Shown one piece after another: positions 11,401 through 23,000 of a stretch of DNA of 64,000 bases (position 1 is its first letter; the number at the start of each line of letters is the position of its first letter). The position numbers and the translations under genes are program-made. The DNA comes from Baylisascaris procyonis. Taxonomy: Eukaryota > Nematoda > Chromadorea > Rhabditida > Ascarididae. The stretch lies in contig JAZARR010000297.1 of NCBI GenBank assembly GCA_037389465.1, positions 372,001 through 436,000 of the forward strand, in the 5' to 3' direction. The notes beneath the pieces are model-generated. The model searched no databases and had not been told where the DNA came from. It saw only the letters and a program-made list of their open reading frames with translations.

Positions 11401-14400
11401 ATTGCAATTTGCGCTCGTTTAGCGGATGAAATTCTCGGCGATGAGGATACTTTAGGCCTTCATGGAACATATAAAGTTGGTGCAGCGGATAGCGATATTG
11501 AAAGAAGAATCGGCGAAGCTATTTCAAAACTCGAAGAAAAGCAAAAACAAGCAAACGATCAGGTAGTACTTTCGCTGCTTCGTTTCTGCGTCCATGAATT
11601 TTAATTTGCATAAATCGTCAACTTTACTGCTTTATTAGATTTAATGCTCGTGAATTATTGCAGCACTCATCTAGCAAAAGTCGATCTCTGTATTTATCCG
11701 CTTATTCAGCGGTATCGAATAGACTACTGATATTATATGTTTGAGAAATCTTGTGCGTATAATGAAAGAAAAATGATCTGATATATCGACATTGAAATAT
11801 ATGCGTGAGACTTCGGAAGGATTGCATATTGATATATTCATGTTTCCATTTCACTCATCGTTCAAATAGTATGACAATCTTCGAGGAAATAAAAAAAAAC
11901 ATATTCAACGATGGATTTAAAATTTAATTGATTCGATCGATTGCAAAATTCTTAATGACGAAAATATTGATCTTTTTATGAGCGAAAATGTGTGTGAAAT
12001 TGGTTAGCTTTAATTGTCGATAACTTTTATGAAAATTATTGAATGAATTTGAAAACGAATATAAAAGGCTATTTGATAACTTATATTATATGTATTTATT
12101 AAATTTGCAAATCGCCTTCAATGATCGCCAATATTATCAAATTATAGAAGTGGTTAACTTTATAAGAGAAATTGATAGCTGCACTGATTGTTCTTAAAAT
12201 GATTGCAAATGAAAGTTTTACTCAAAAAATTTCCCTCTAAATTCGTTCGACAAGGAAATTTAGCAATATCTAATCATTTTTCAGGTGGCTTCAACGTGTC
12301 GACTTGTTTTCGGATTCCGCAATCGATTTTCACGTGAGATCAACACTAATTTCCTCAATGAAACCTATCTCTATTGGCTCAACGTTAATGAGGTTCTAAT
12401 TTGCTGCACTCTTAAAATAATTCAAAATTTCTCCTTTTTCCAGTTATAAGCCTAATATACCTATTCTTTTCATCCTAATCCAGGGATAGAGGAGGGAGGG
12501 AGGGGGTGAATTCTGAAATTGTTTCCTTTTAAAAACGATCTAGAGTCAACTATTCGTTCTGTCATTTCTTCAAATCAATGATCAGTAATCCATATAAGAA
12601 AATTGAACTTTTTAAATATTAAAAACAACACAGCTAGGACGAATGTTACCTATAAAAACATTCACAAAATGTAAGTTTCATTCGTTGCTGTTGAATCGCA
12701 ACAAGGTCATTTTTTTTCCAATGCACTTGTACGTGACAATAACATTGAAACCCATTTATTGGGTTTCATTAGAATATCTGCGTTATACTTATGGTATTAA
12801 CGTCAGCGATGTATCACCAAATTATATGCGATATTTATATTTCAAAATGGGTGGGAAATATTTGAGATGAACAATGAAATAAAGGAGCGATTGAATAGGT
12901 GACCCCACTCGTTTCTTTGCCTCTGCCCTTAAGATACGCCGAGAGGGAACTTTGCTCACAAGGACTTAAAAAACAATTTTTTCGCCTCATCCATCTTCCA
13001 TCGGCATTATTTCTTTCAATGTTTACTGCGATACTCGATGATATTTGCGGTTGCGTAATACGCTAAAACTTTCTTAGCCCGAGGACATATTTTTATATCG
13101 AAAATGGTTTATATATCCGAAAGCAGAGATAATGTGACAAATAGGCAGGCAAAAAGTGGGATAGAGTTGGATAAATCGTTTCAAATTCTATCAACGATCA
13201 CCTTTCACCGGCCAAATAAAAGGTCGATAGGTGATCTGAACATGATGCTTAGTTGGAGCGAAATTTTCATTCAAAGCAAGTGCACAATTCAAAAATTTCA
13301 AGTGCTATTTGAGTGAAATTTTGAAACAAGATCAAAAAATAAACAATACTACTAAAATTTAGTGCATACTTTCAAAAAGCTTATCGATACTAAATCTAAT
13401 GATCAATTTACGATTTTTTCACGATCATATTATTGCTAGATTGTTCTCTTATAACTATGTTTTGCTCAATAATCATATCATTTTAGACCGATGAAATCGA
13501 AACGATGCGGGACGCTGGCGCATCCGAACCGGAAGTTCTAGTAAAGCTATCGGATTTTTATTCGCGTTTAAATAGTACGATGCAAAGAAATGTCTCTGCG
13601 TAAGTTTTTTTTCACGTACTTTATGAAAAATTTCTCGATCTTTTGTATCGTTTCGTTATTGGTACTATCCTGTGGTTCTAAAGATGGGAAGGAGTAGGAA
13701 TAAGAGAGGAATTGGGTACATTAGTTTACTTATTTCATCAACTACCTTGTAGATTCCTCATTCAGTTATTTAAGTGGAAAAAAGTAAAATTATTTAGCCA
13801 GCAGCATTATCGCTGTCTTATGGCGATCGACTATTCCAACAAATTTGATCGTTTACTACCGGAAAGAGCAAAATTCATGCATATAAAGAAGCAAGAGCAT
13901 GAAAGTTTATTATGTTACTGTTTGAGCAGTGCAGCAAAAGTTGATTCTTTTATACAATAAATAATATTTTATTTCATTGCTCAAAAGTGGGAAAACATAA
14001 AAAAAATATGCGAATATGAATCTAAAGAAAGATTGAAAAATAAATGACGGAAAACAATAGTAAATAAAAAACGGAAATGTTCGCATTTGAAATTCCAAGC
14101 GAATGAACATCTATCTCCTTATGTTATTGTGGTGAAATTAGCCTCGGATTCCTCCAGAACTTCGTTGATGCAGAATCAAAGTATTATGCCGAAGATACAA
14201 CCCGTTTTGCTCCTTCCTTGGTGACTTCAGTTTGCAAGATTCTTTCCCACATCTACCAGCCGATGATTTTTTTAAATTACCAGCTGATGATTTTGGTGCA
14301 AAAAGTTCTTAGCTTTCTTAAGCAATTTTGCTAATCGTTTAGGCATGTCACTATTGCCCTTATACAATAAATATGTCAGTTTCTAGTGAGCTAATGCCAT

Positions 14401-17048
14401 TTTGTAACGATTATGTGAAACGAATCGTTGGTGAAGAGGGGTTCAAAGAGTTGCGATCTATGCATGACGAATCAATGAGTATTGAACAACTCACCAAAAA
14501 ATATACGGAACTCATTGATGCACTAACTAGTGAACAACAACGATTAGATGCCGAACGTATAGGCTTGTTCTGCAAGAGAATCTATCGTCTAACGAAGTTC
14601 GATCCAACCTACCTTACCACATGGTTGACCATTGAAGAGGTGAGTATATATATATATTCATCTAAGCTATTTGTATGGTCAAAATTATAAGTTCGAAAAA
14701 AAAAGATTCATAATCAAGCGTTCTGAGTTGAAATTCTTCTAAATATTGGATGCCATTATTTTAATTAATGTTATAATAAAATTTGAGAATATTTTTGATG
14801 ACATTCACAAAGAATTATAAACGATCGATGTTGATCTTTTGATGCAAGATTAAATAATCCTAAAATTGTGCTCTTTATTTTGGTGAGCCAATGCGCTGAT
14901 GATTGATTGTGCATTTAAATCTTCGTTGGTTGATTTCATTGATAATTGACGATAGCAATTGCTTAGAAGAGGTTATAATTTGAGTGAGGATACAGTATGG
15001 CTAATGAAGAAGATGGTTGTTTGATATTCTTTCAAGGTTACAGAAGCGTGAATTGCAATATATGATTCAAGATCCAGATATTAACGATCAAGCTGTCTAT
15101 GACCGTCTTTTTGAATTTTACAAGAGTACTGAAGGAGAGAAAAGGAATGATGCAAAAGAGATCATAGAGTCGGGATGCAAATGGTTTATCTCTCATATGC
15201 TTGGCGAAGGTATTGCCGATGTAAGTTTAAAATGATTTCTTTCTCTTTATATATCACGTTATTTCAAGCGGAATAGAAATAATTTCATTCAAAATATGGA
15301 AAAAACGGGGATTTCTTACTGTCTGTACAGTAGATATTGGGTCACGCAACGAAATGTATTACTGTAAAACATTTACATATTAGGCCAAACACTTGCAACC
15401 CATACTAATTTAGTAATTCAAAGCACTCTGATAATTCCTTTTGGAAAAGAAATATAAAATGAGCAGAATAAGTGACACAGATCATTTTATCTACTAATGT
15501 AGATAATATCTGTAGACTTTATAGGACGTTAATGATTAGTCATATATATGCTGCTATAGTCTTAGTGGTCCCCATATATGTGTACTCGATGTGATTTTCA
15601 GATTTTAGACAAACAGGCAGATACACATATATAGATATTGTTTCCGTTTGTAGCTAAAGTTCATCATTTCAGAGGATTGAAGATCAACGGCTAAGCGGTA
15701 ATTTCAGTGCTCAAGTGTTGAGTGCAACGCTCGCGAAGCATGTTAGTGAGATCGAAGATGAAAGGCAACGAATAAAGACACAGTGAGTTTTATTTTTGTA
15801 GAGGTAAAACCAAAAACTCAGAAAAAGAAAAAAATCATGACTCAAATTTTCAAAGCAAAAGAAAAACACGTTAATGCCAGAAAGCTCGGTGAGAAATTTG
15901 CGTTTTCCAGAGAGTCAGAGGGTTCCATTGCCTTCTAAATAAGAAAATTGTGTGTCGAACAGTTTTACTGCTAAAAAATACTAACGGAGGGTACGTGGAT
16001 CAAAGTTGCAGATCTTTTCAAGGGAGAGTAGGGAAGGGAGTGAAGGGGTGGGTGGGGAGGGGGAAGTTTGCTGCTCGAATCGTCGACAATAGGAAATGAA
16101 AAAAGAATTGCAGAAAGAGTCTTCGAATTTGCGAAAGGATATATTTGGGATATACGGGCAGTTGCTTTTGCAATGGTCACTCATCTAAATGCGATTCTCT
16201 AACTCATTTTTGTATCGGATGTGCAGATAATACCGATGGAATTGAGTGCGAAAGGTTAGTTTCTACTCGCAAAAATGTTCATAATTCCTTCTCGGTTGCT
16301 AAGATTTAGCATAGAATGCTATTAGAAATTAGCATATAGAGACAAATATCGCCTTTATATCGATAGAGATATCTCTACACAGTGTGCGGTAGTTTAGCAC
16401 TCCGTTCGCGCCATCTTTCATTTGCTCTCATAGATTTTCCGACCATATTCGACGACCCATTGTTTTTTGTTGAATACGTAAAGTAACTTATGCCTTATCG
16501 TTTGATTATCTAGGTGGATTCGTATACGTGCTAAAGTTAACGCTTTTAAAATAACTACTTGCAAAAATTTTGTTGCTATTTTATTAAGTTGTTTTATAAC
16601 ATAAATAAACATGACTACAAATCTGCTTTTCTCTAGAAAAAAAAATCGATTTAATCAATAAATTTTATTCAAATCGATAATGCCGATCCATAATTGAGAC
16701 AACGAATCGATATACGCAAACGGAACATCCATAATTTTTGCTCATTTTCGAATTAAGAAACACATCGAAAGTAAAACTTCAATGTTTGTTATGAGAGAAA
16801 TGAATGATGGAATATAAGAAAATAGAACTGATATAATTCAAATGTTTTGCAGTTGTGCGATAGGTTATATTGGAAGTGGTTTACTCGGTGCTGAAGGTTG
16901 CTTCGAGATGAATAATAATAATAATAATAATTCCTCAATAATTTGCAATTGTCAAGGAGATTCTTCATATTGCGATGAAAATAGCAATTGTTTACCACTC
17001 TCTGATATCCTTAATAATCATCAATATCCTATTAGCACTAATACCTGA
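8151..17048 (+). CDS. Diverged NPA-like polyprotein ending in a laminin-type EGF domain, 5' incomplete
   Basis: Read as exons 8151-8314, 9046-9328, 9878-10061, 10417-10514, 10566-10638, (10759-10797), 11386-11562, 12285-12392, 13487-13599, 14387-14639, 15044-15220, 15673-15782, 16114-16254 and 16853-17048 (TGA). Phases agree at every junction except around 10638-10759, where a small piece is missing. The product is about five NPA-type helical units, much diverged: LSHWQLRKLH at 9270, ICARLADEILGDE at 11400, CRLVFG and TYLYWLNVNE at 12300-12390, YVKRIVGEEGFKELR then CKRIYR at 14415-14590, GCKWFISHMLGEG then CERIY at 15175-16145. The last CERIY is followed within nine residues by a canonical LamEGF domain. 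RQRR is kept near 9980 but the basic linkers near 12300 and 14590 are lost. Presumably secreted. It may be the 3' part of the array gene at 1-1293 or a separate paralogue. Confidence 0.7.
8342..8471. repeat. (ATT)n microsatellite
   Basis: Imperfect ATT/TTA run of about 130 bp just after the donor of the exon ending at 8314. It creates a spurious polyleucine open frame. Confidence 0.95.
12488..12511 (+). repeat. G-rich run in intron
   Basis: Runs of three or more G separated by single A (GGGAGGGAGGGGG), a possible G-quadruplex former on the sense strand of an NPA-like intron. Confidence 0.5.
16025..16072 (+). repeat. G-rich run in intron
   Basis: Four or more GGG/GGGG blocks just upstream of the exon at 16114; possible G-quadruplex, close to a weak acceptor (GAATTGCAG). 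Confidence 0.5.
16154..16917 (+). other. Laminin-type EGF (LE) domain coding region
   Basis: Coded by the 3' part of exon 16114-16254 and the start of exon 16853-17048, joined in phase 2. Cysteine spacing is C-x-C-x6-C-x6-C-x2-C-x8-C-x2-C-x13-C with SCFCNGHSSKCD, then CIGCADNTDGIECESC, then GYIG and a final GC: the eight-cysteine LE pattern. A second start, CNCQGDSSYCDENSNC, follows after seven Asn and looks like a truncated second LE motif before the stop. LE domains are extracellular, disulfide-bonded modules. Confidence 0.85.
16912..16931 (+). repeat. Coding (AAT)n run, poly-Asn
   Basis: Trinucleotide run in the last exon that codes for seven Asn between the complete and the partial LE motif; likely length-variable. 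Confidence 0.8.
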
Positions 17049-20004
17049 GAGATGCTTTTCTTGTCTTTAAATCTTTTAAAAGAAAATTGTTTTTGAGACA
17101 ATTTGGAACGAGAAAATTTGAAACAAAAGTCGATAGTTTATCGATTATTGATCAGTGAAGAGGTTTAGATAAAGAATTTTAGCATTTATAGGCCATAATC
17201 ATATATTTATTATTTACTAACTCAAATCATTGCTTATTTTTCTCGTTTATTTCTTGTGAATAAATTTCTTTATCATCAATATTTTTTTTTTGTTTTTTTT
17301 GTTATCATTACTATCACCTCATTTCATCAGTTATCGTATATGAGTATAGAACTACGGTAGTTTTACTGGATATCGTAAATCTCATCATTCACTACGATAA
17401 GTCATCATAGATAACAATACGATACAACTCCTTCTCTTCGTTTTTACCGCTTTCGAGCAGCTTCCTTTGTTTTATAATAAGGACTCTATTGATACGCCTA
17501 TCAGTGATAAGTGATGAGATTCATATTGATGTACTGATAATTCTGTACTGTTGAACATCTTCGCCTACATGGCACTTCATTTGATGATGTTGTAAGATGA
17601 AAATCACATAAAAATTCTTTATTTTTGTAGTATTGAATTTTTTAAAACAATAAGACAAAAAAATGACAAATGGGACATGCGCATTGGGTGTTCTCAAGCG
17701 TACGTCTCGTCTCTATAAACAAGTAAAGCAACGTTCCATGAAAACTGCTAAGATATGCGCTCTTATACATGACAGGACGAATATGCTTTCAAATGTGAAT
17801 TGATCTGCTAGGTTATAGAATTCTTCCATAATTAAGTTTCCTTTTTCTATAGCCCACCCAAAGCGAAACAAAAATCCAATCAATATAAATGGAGGAGAAA
17901 TTCTTCTCGCACATTTGAATGTTTATCAATGCTAACAACAATACAGAAGGTTAGCCTATCATGCATATCATATCCGCCAAATCTGACTCCAATTTGACTC
18001 CAAAAGAAAAACGACTCCAGATTACAGCAGTTCTCAAGTTGAGACGATCCGACAAACATACACATGAAACGACAAATATAAACAACACATGCGCATATAT
18101 AAGACATTATCATAGTGTATTCTGCAAGTGCAAAAATCATGAAACAATAAAAATGCTTATCAAATCGAATAAAATAACACAAATCGAACGAAAAACATAT
18201 GAGCGAATTTGAGAGATAAGATTCTGACAGAAGGGAAAACGCATAAACACCACTGTGGGGCATAGAACGACGATAAGCGCTTTTTTCCATTGTTATCTAA
18301 TAAATCGGCTAATCTCATATATTAAAAATGCAATCTTACTGAAAATCGCTTAATTTGACGTTGAGGGAATAATTTCGGCATGATTGAATCATTCATTTTT
18401 TTTTTTAGTATATCCTTTATTTTATTTTATTATCTCTTGCGACTAGTATTTAGATACTCTAGCAATTACTCTCGCATTTAATAATCTAAATTTTTGCCTA
18501 GAAGCATGAAAAACGATAGTCCGGGCAACTTTTTTTTTGCAACGTCCTTTCCTCTTATCATCTATTCACTATTTATTGCGATACATTTTCCCTTCATTCG
18601 ACAACTTCAATACAGCACTAAATAAAATAATTTCTTCAGCAAGCGATAATCTACCTATATATTCAATCATAGGTAAATAGATATAAATGAGAGCTCCACA
18701 AAGAATGCTTTAAAAAATAAAAGACAATTTTTGTGTAAATAAAATATATGAAATGACAATGAAGAGATCGCATCGAAAACAATTTAGAACACAGCAAGCA
18801 ATAAACAATGCTTCTAAGCCGACATCGTTAATGCACCTATTAAAATCCATCTGGAGCTATTCCGATTTCCATATTAGCTGCTCTTATGTGTTGAATGCCT
18901 ACTCACCCAAATAAACAATTTAATCAAATAATTCAAATGTGTAATTTAAATAAATAATTTAGACAGGTAATTCAATGAAATAATTTGAATAAATCATTTC
19001 AATAAATAATTTAAATAAACAATTAAAATGAACGATTGAAACAAATAGCTCAAATAAATAAACAAATTAGGCAAAATAAAATCATTTTACATATAAAAAG
19101 AGTGGCCGTACAGCAGTCTGCTACAAGATCAAAAAAAAAAAAAAAATCAGTAATATTTCCCTCATATTTAAGTTTGCGAAGGGAATTTCATTGTGAAGAA
19201 ATTCGATAGCGCCGATAAGACCTCGAGTAGGATTGTTCAGAGTTGGACTTAAATAAAAGTGGTAACTTAGAATCTCATATCTTATTAGGAACGTTTCTAC
19301 GATAGACCCTTAGTACCTGATAGGTACGTAGTGGTATCCGTTCAATAACGAATGAAATATTTATCGCTTATAGCTATCTAGACATAACTACCGACTGTTT
19401 TTATCTTGTTGATATCTATATGATACTATTTGAAAGTTATTACCTTCATTAAAAATTGACTTGAAACTATAAGGTAGAATGTAAATATACCTGAAGTGGA
19501 GATACACGATGGAAAATGAATTGCTACATAATAGCATTAGCTACTCGAAAATGTGAGCTTGATCGAGCTCGAGTTGCGCAATTTGATTCTATGAAGGCAT
19601 AAAAGTCTAGATCGGTCCCCTCTAAGAAGTAAAGTTTTTCGAAACGAAGCTGCAGGCGAGCATAAAACATTGAGAATATCAAAATTTCAGAAAATATAGG
19701 GGAATAAAGAAGAACCTCGAAGAGATTACAATTCCAAAACAGGAAGTGGTCGGATAGGGGAGGGGGAGGAAGCAATTTTCTAAAATTCTTCAACTTCCAT
19801 AATACACTAGAATGGATACATCAAACAACTGAAGGTATATGGAACATAACCGATAAGTTGAATCTCAATAAAACTTCTCCAACTTTCCCTTTACTAAAAG
19901 TAGGATAGCTATGAAGCAATATTCAAAAATATTATAGAAATAAACGAAATGTTAAGAGTAAAAATCAAAGAGTTGAACTTCATCTGAATCGCCGCAACTT
20001 GTTG
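17049..20004. other. Intergenic, convergent gene ends
   Basis: Lies between the plus-strand NPA-like stop (17048) and the minus-strand stop (20005). AATAAA at 17259-17264 is a plausible poly(A) signal for the NPA-like gene. A degenerate AT-rich repeat lies at 18908-19078. I see no gene. Confidence 0.6.
18908..19078. repeat. Degenerate short tandem repeat
   Basis: Many imperfect copies of AAATAATTCAAAT-like words of about 14-17 bp in a row. No coding potential. Confidence 0.6.
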
Positions 20005-23000
20005 CTATTTCACTGGAATCTCAGCAAGGGTCGAGATATCGAGTGGACAGCCAACTTCACTCATTATATTCATTTCTTCAGCAACGATTCTTGAAAGCGC
20101 TCTAAATAAACACAAGTGCTATAAAATATTGCAGTTTGAGGAGCTCAAGGTCTTGGAAAATTGATGAAAACATTTCAATGAGTGCCCTTCTTCTATTCTG
20201 TTTTTCTCTCTCCCCGTAAATTGCTCTCCACTAAATCTGTTTCCTAATTTAACCTTCTTTCAACTCGACGTTGATCTTATCAGCTTTATGCAGCATGTTC
20301 AACAACTGGCTTCTATATCCAATGAATGAAGATTCTAGCAGCAATAATCATAACAGGCACTCAGTCATTCAGACTCACGTCCCTATTGTACACACTGCTC
20401 AGTCGTATACATATTTCACTAAACAATATCGCTGAATTTGGTGCACTGATAAGTGCGCATATTAAAGTAAATTGATAGGATATCAATTGCAAGTAACAAT
20501 ACTTAGTGGTTTTTAATTAGATCGACAATAAATATCACTTTTAGCACCACTATTTATGCAAATAATTGAATAAAAAGCTAAAACCATACCAAAGATATCT
20601 GAGCGGCTTTCTTTTTTAGATTCTGATCCATTCGATGATCTGTTGGATATATCGGACATTGAACGTGATCTTGGGATAATCTTATCCTTTGTCGCATTGC
20701 AGTATGCACTCAAATATTCATTCATTATTACAAATCACATCAGAAAGTGAATAATTTTAGAGACTAACCTAACCATTGACTGGTTGCCATACTTCATGGA
20801 TTACTCATAAAATTCAAGCAGTATTTTTTACTTGTAAAATCAGTGCCCATTGTTTAGGCTTCAGATGGTCAACGAGTATCTCCGACAGGACGTTTGTTAC
20901 GTATCAAGACATTCTTACGCGTTTATAGTTTACCTTTTATAGCGTTTCTGCACTCTGCGGCAGTTTTCGATCCTTCGGCTGGTTAGGCGGATGATGTGTA
21001 GCAATCGGGACTCTGCTACTTTTGACTTATCCTAAACAAGAATTAATTAAAGCGAAAAAGGGATAAAATAAACATCACATTCATCGAATGCATAAAAAAT
21101 AATCTCACAACTGCAATCGTCAAGTAGAGTTTATTCTAAAATATTAAGGAAAAAGGTGCAAGCAAAATGTCCGTTTCCTTTTCTATCACAGAAACTCCCT
21201 ATACTTCTTTCTCACCTCCAATAGCAAAAAATTACCGCACAATCAATGGCTAAAAGCCTATTTATTCGATAAGAAATCAAGACAATGCTTGAGCGCCTTA
21301 TTTGTAAAATCGGTACAAAGAAATTTACCTCGCAAAAAATGATCTTGGAAGAATTTGCAATAGTTTCATAGTTTCACTGCAATAGTTTCACTTAAAAAAA
21401 GAAATATACGAATCCAAACATAAAATGATTTTATATATTGGCCATTCATCGCTACATTTTTCAGTAAATTTTCAACAAATTAAGATCCAAATCTCTCACA
21501 TGTTTATTTTCCGACTTGATGACAAAAAAAAGTCCCCAATCAAGCGTGGGCAATTCCCACATTATTGAGGATGCCAAGAATTCTATACCTAGCAAACTCA
21601 TTAATCGAAGATAATCCAACAATATCCGTGCATTTATGAACAAATACTCAATTTAAAAAATGAAATAATCGGAAATTTGTTGCAACATCGTTAATATTCT
21701 GGAGTCTTTAATCAACTTCCTTAAAAAAAAAGTTCTGCTCCGCTCCAAAGATAGATTTTTTTTAATGTGAAACGATTTTTCATCAAAAATATTGGGGCAT
21801 TTTTTGATGGGAATTTTTCAGTTTGCAACAAAAGCCAAACACTTTCCAATATATATGAGCTAGGCCAACATTTTTTAATGATATCCGGGCCAAAGCCCGA
21901 TTTAAATCACGCTACTCGTAGAAACTAAATTTCATGACACCTATGCACTTCAGTTGGTCAAGCTTCAAGTAGGTTGCACGGATAGTAAAAAGCATCAGAA
22001 TGCTTCTCTCTTTTAAGCAACTTTTATTCATAAAAGTATATCATACTCTCACTGAATCTTATTCCAAAGGATCGCCACCCTAAACTAGTTTTGTGTTATT
22101 TCCAGTTCTTCTTAAAGATCTTTGCACTAGGCTCCCAGGAATCGGCACAACCGTCCAACGCTCATTTAAACGATGAACTGCGGTGGCGGTGATGGTGGGT
22201 AAGAGGAAATGGTGACGCTACTCAAGTAAGCTTCTAACTCTACTCGATTTGATACATTGAATATCACTTATGAAATGAAAGCAAGTACCTTTACAATAAT
22301 CTTTTCAATGAAAAAATGCATAACAATAATAATAGTAATAATAATAATAAATAATGAGAAAGTTTTGACTGTAAAAATGACAGAAAAAAAACTTTAATAC
22401 CGCAACGGATCGTTCACATGCTTTAGTGACTTCGAACGGACGATTAAAGAACTCGGAAAGGAAACGCCTTTTTGCTTCTTTCATTCTTTTCCTTGCCGCT
22501 TTACGTCTTTGTCGCTTTTTTAACCTCTCCTGTAAATATTCTGTCGATTGCAATTATATTATAGAATAAAATCCTTATACTCTATAATATTTATTACATT
22601 CAAATCAGCATTAATCTCTGTGCTATCATTGTTGAGATAAGTATTTTTGAAAAGGCTAAAGATAATGGCATCCATATATAAGAAATACGATATGGATTTT
22701 TCTTGCGCATTATGCTTAGCTTGCAACCTTATGCTCATCGGCGATCCTTATCCAGTGCACATAACTAAACTATATCTCATCTATTGACCGTAAACAAATT
22801 CACATAAGAAATAAGCAAAACTCATCTAATATTAATAAAGTGACCAGCGTACTACTGTATTAGAGGATACCTATTTTACCGAATCGCTACAGTAAACCAA
22901 AATATGAGCTATTTCTCTCGTCGACCCATGAAGTGGCTGCAATAGAAAAAAATATGCTATTTATAGAATACGGATCCATACCTGATAACATTAATTTCTG

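Noticed and set aside
17880..18290. 136-codon minus-strand open frame
   Set aside because: Cys/Phe/Tyr-rich composition typical of AT-rich noise, no family motif, no splice context; lies in an intergenic stretch.
19524..19793. 89-codon minus-strand frame starting MKNFRKLLPPPPLSDH
   Set aside because: Downstream of the stop at 20005 with no acceptor or family match; probably 3' flank.
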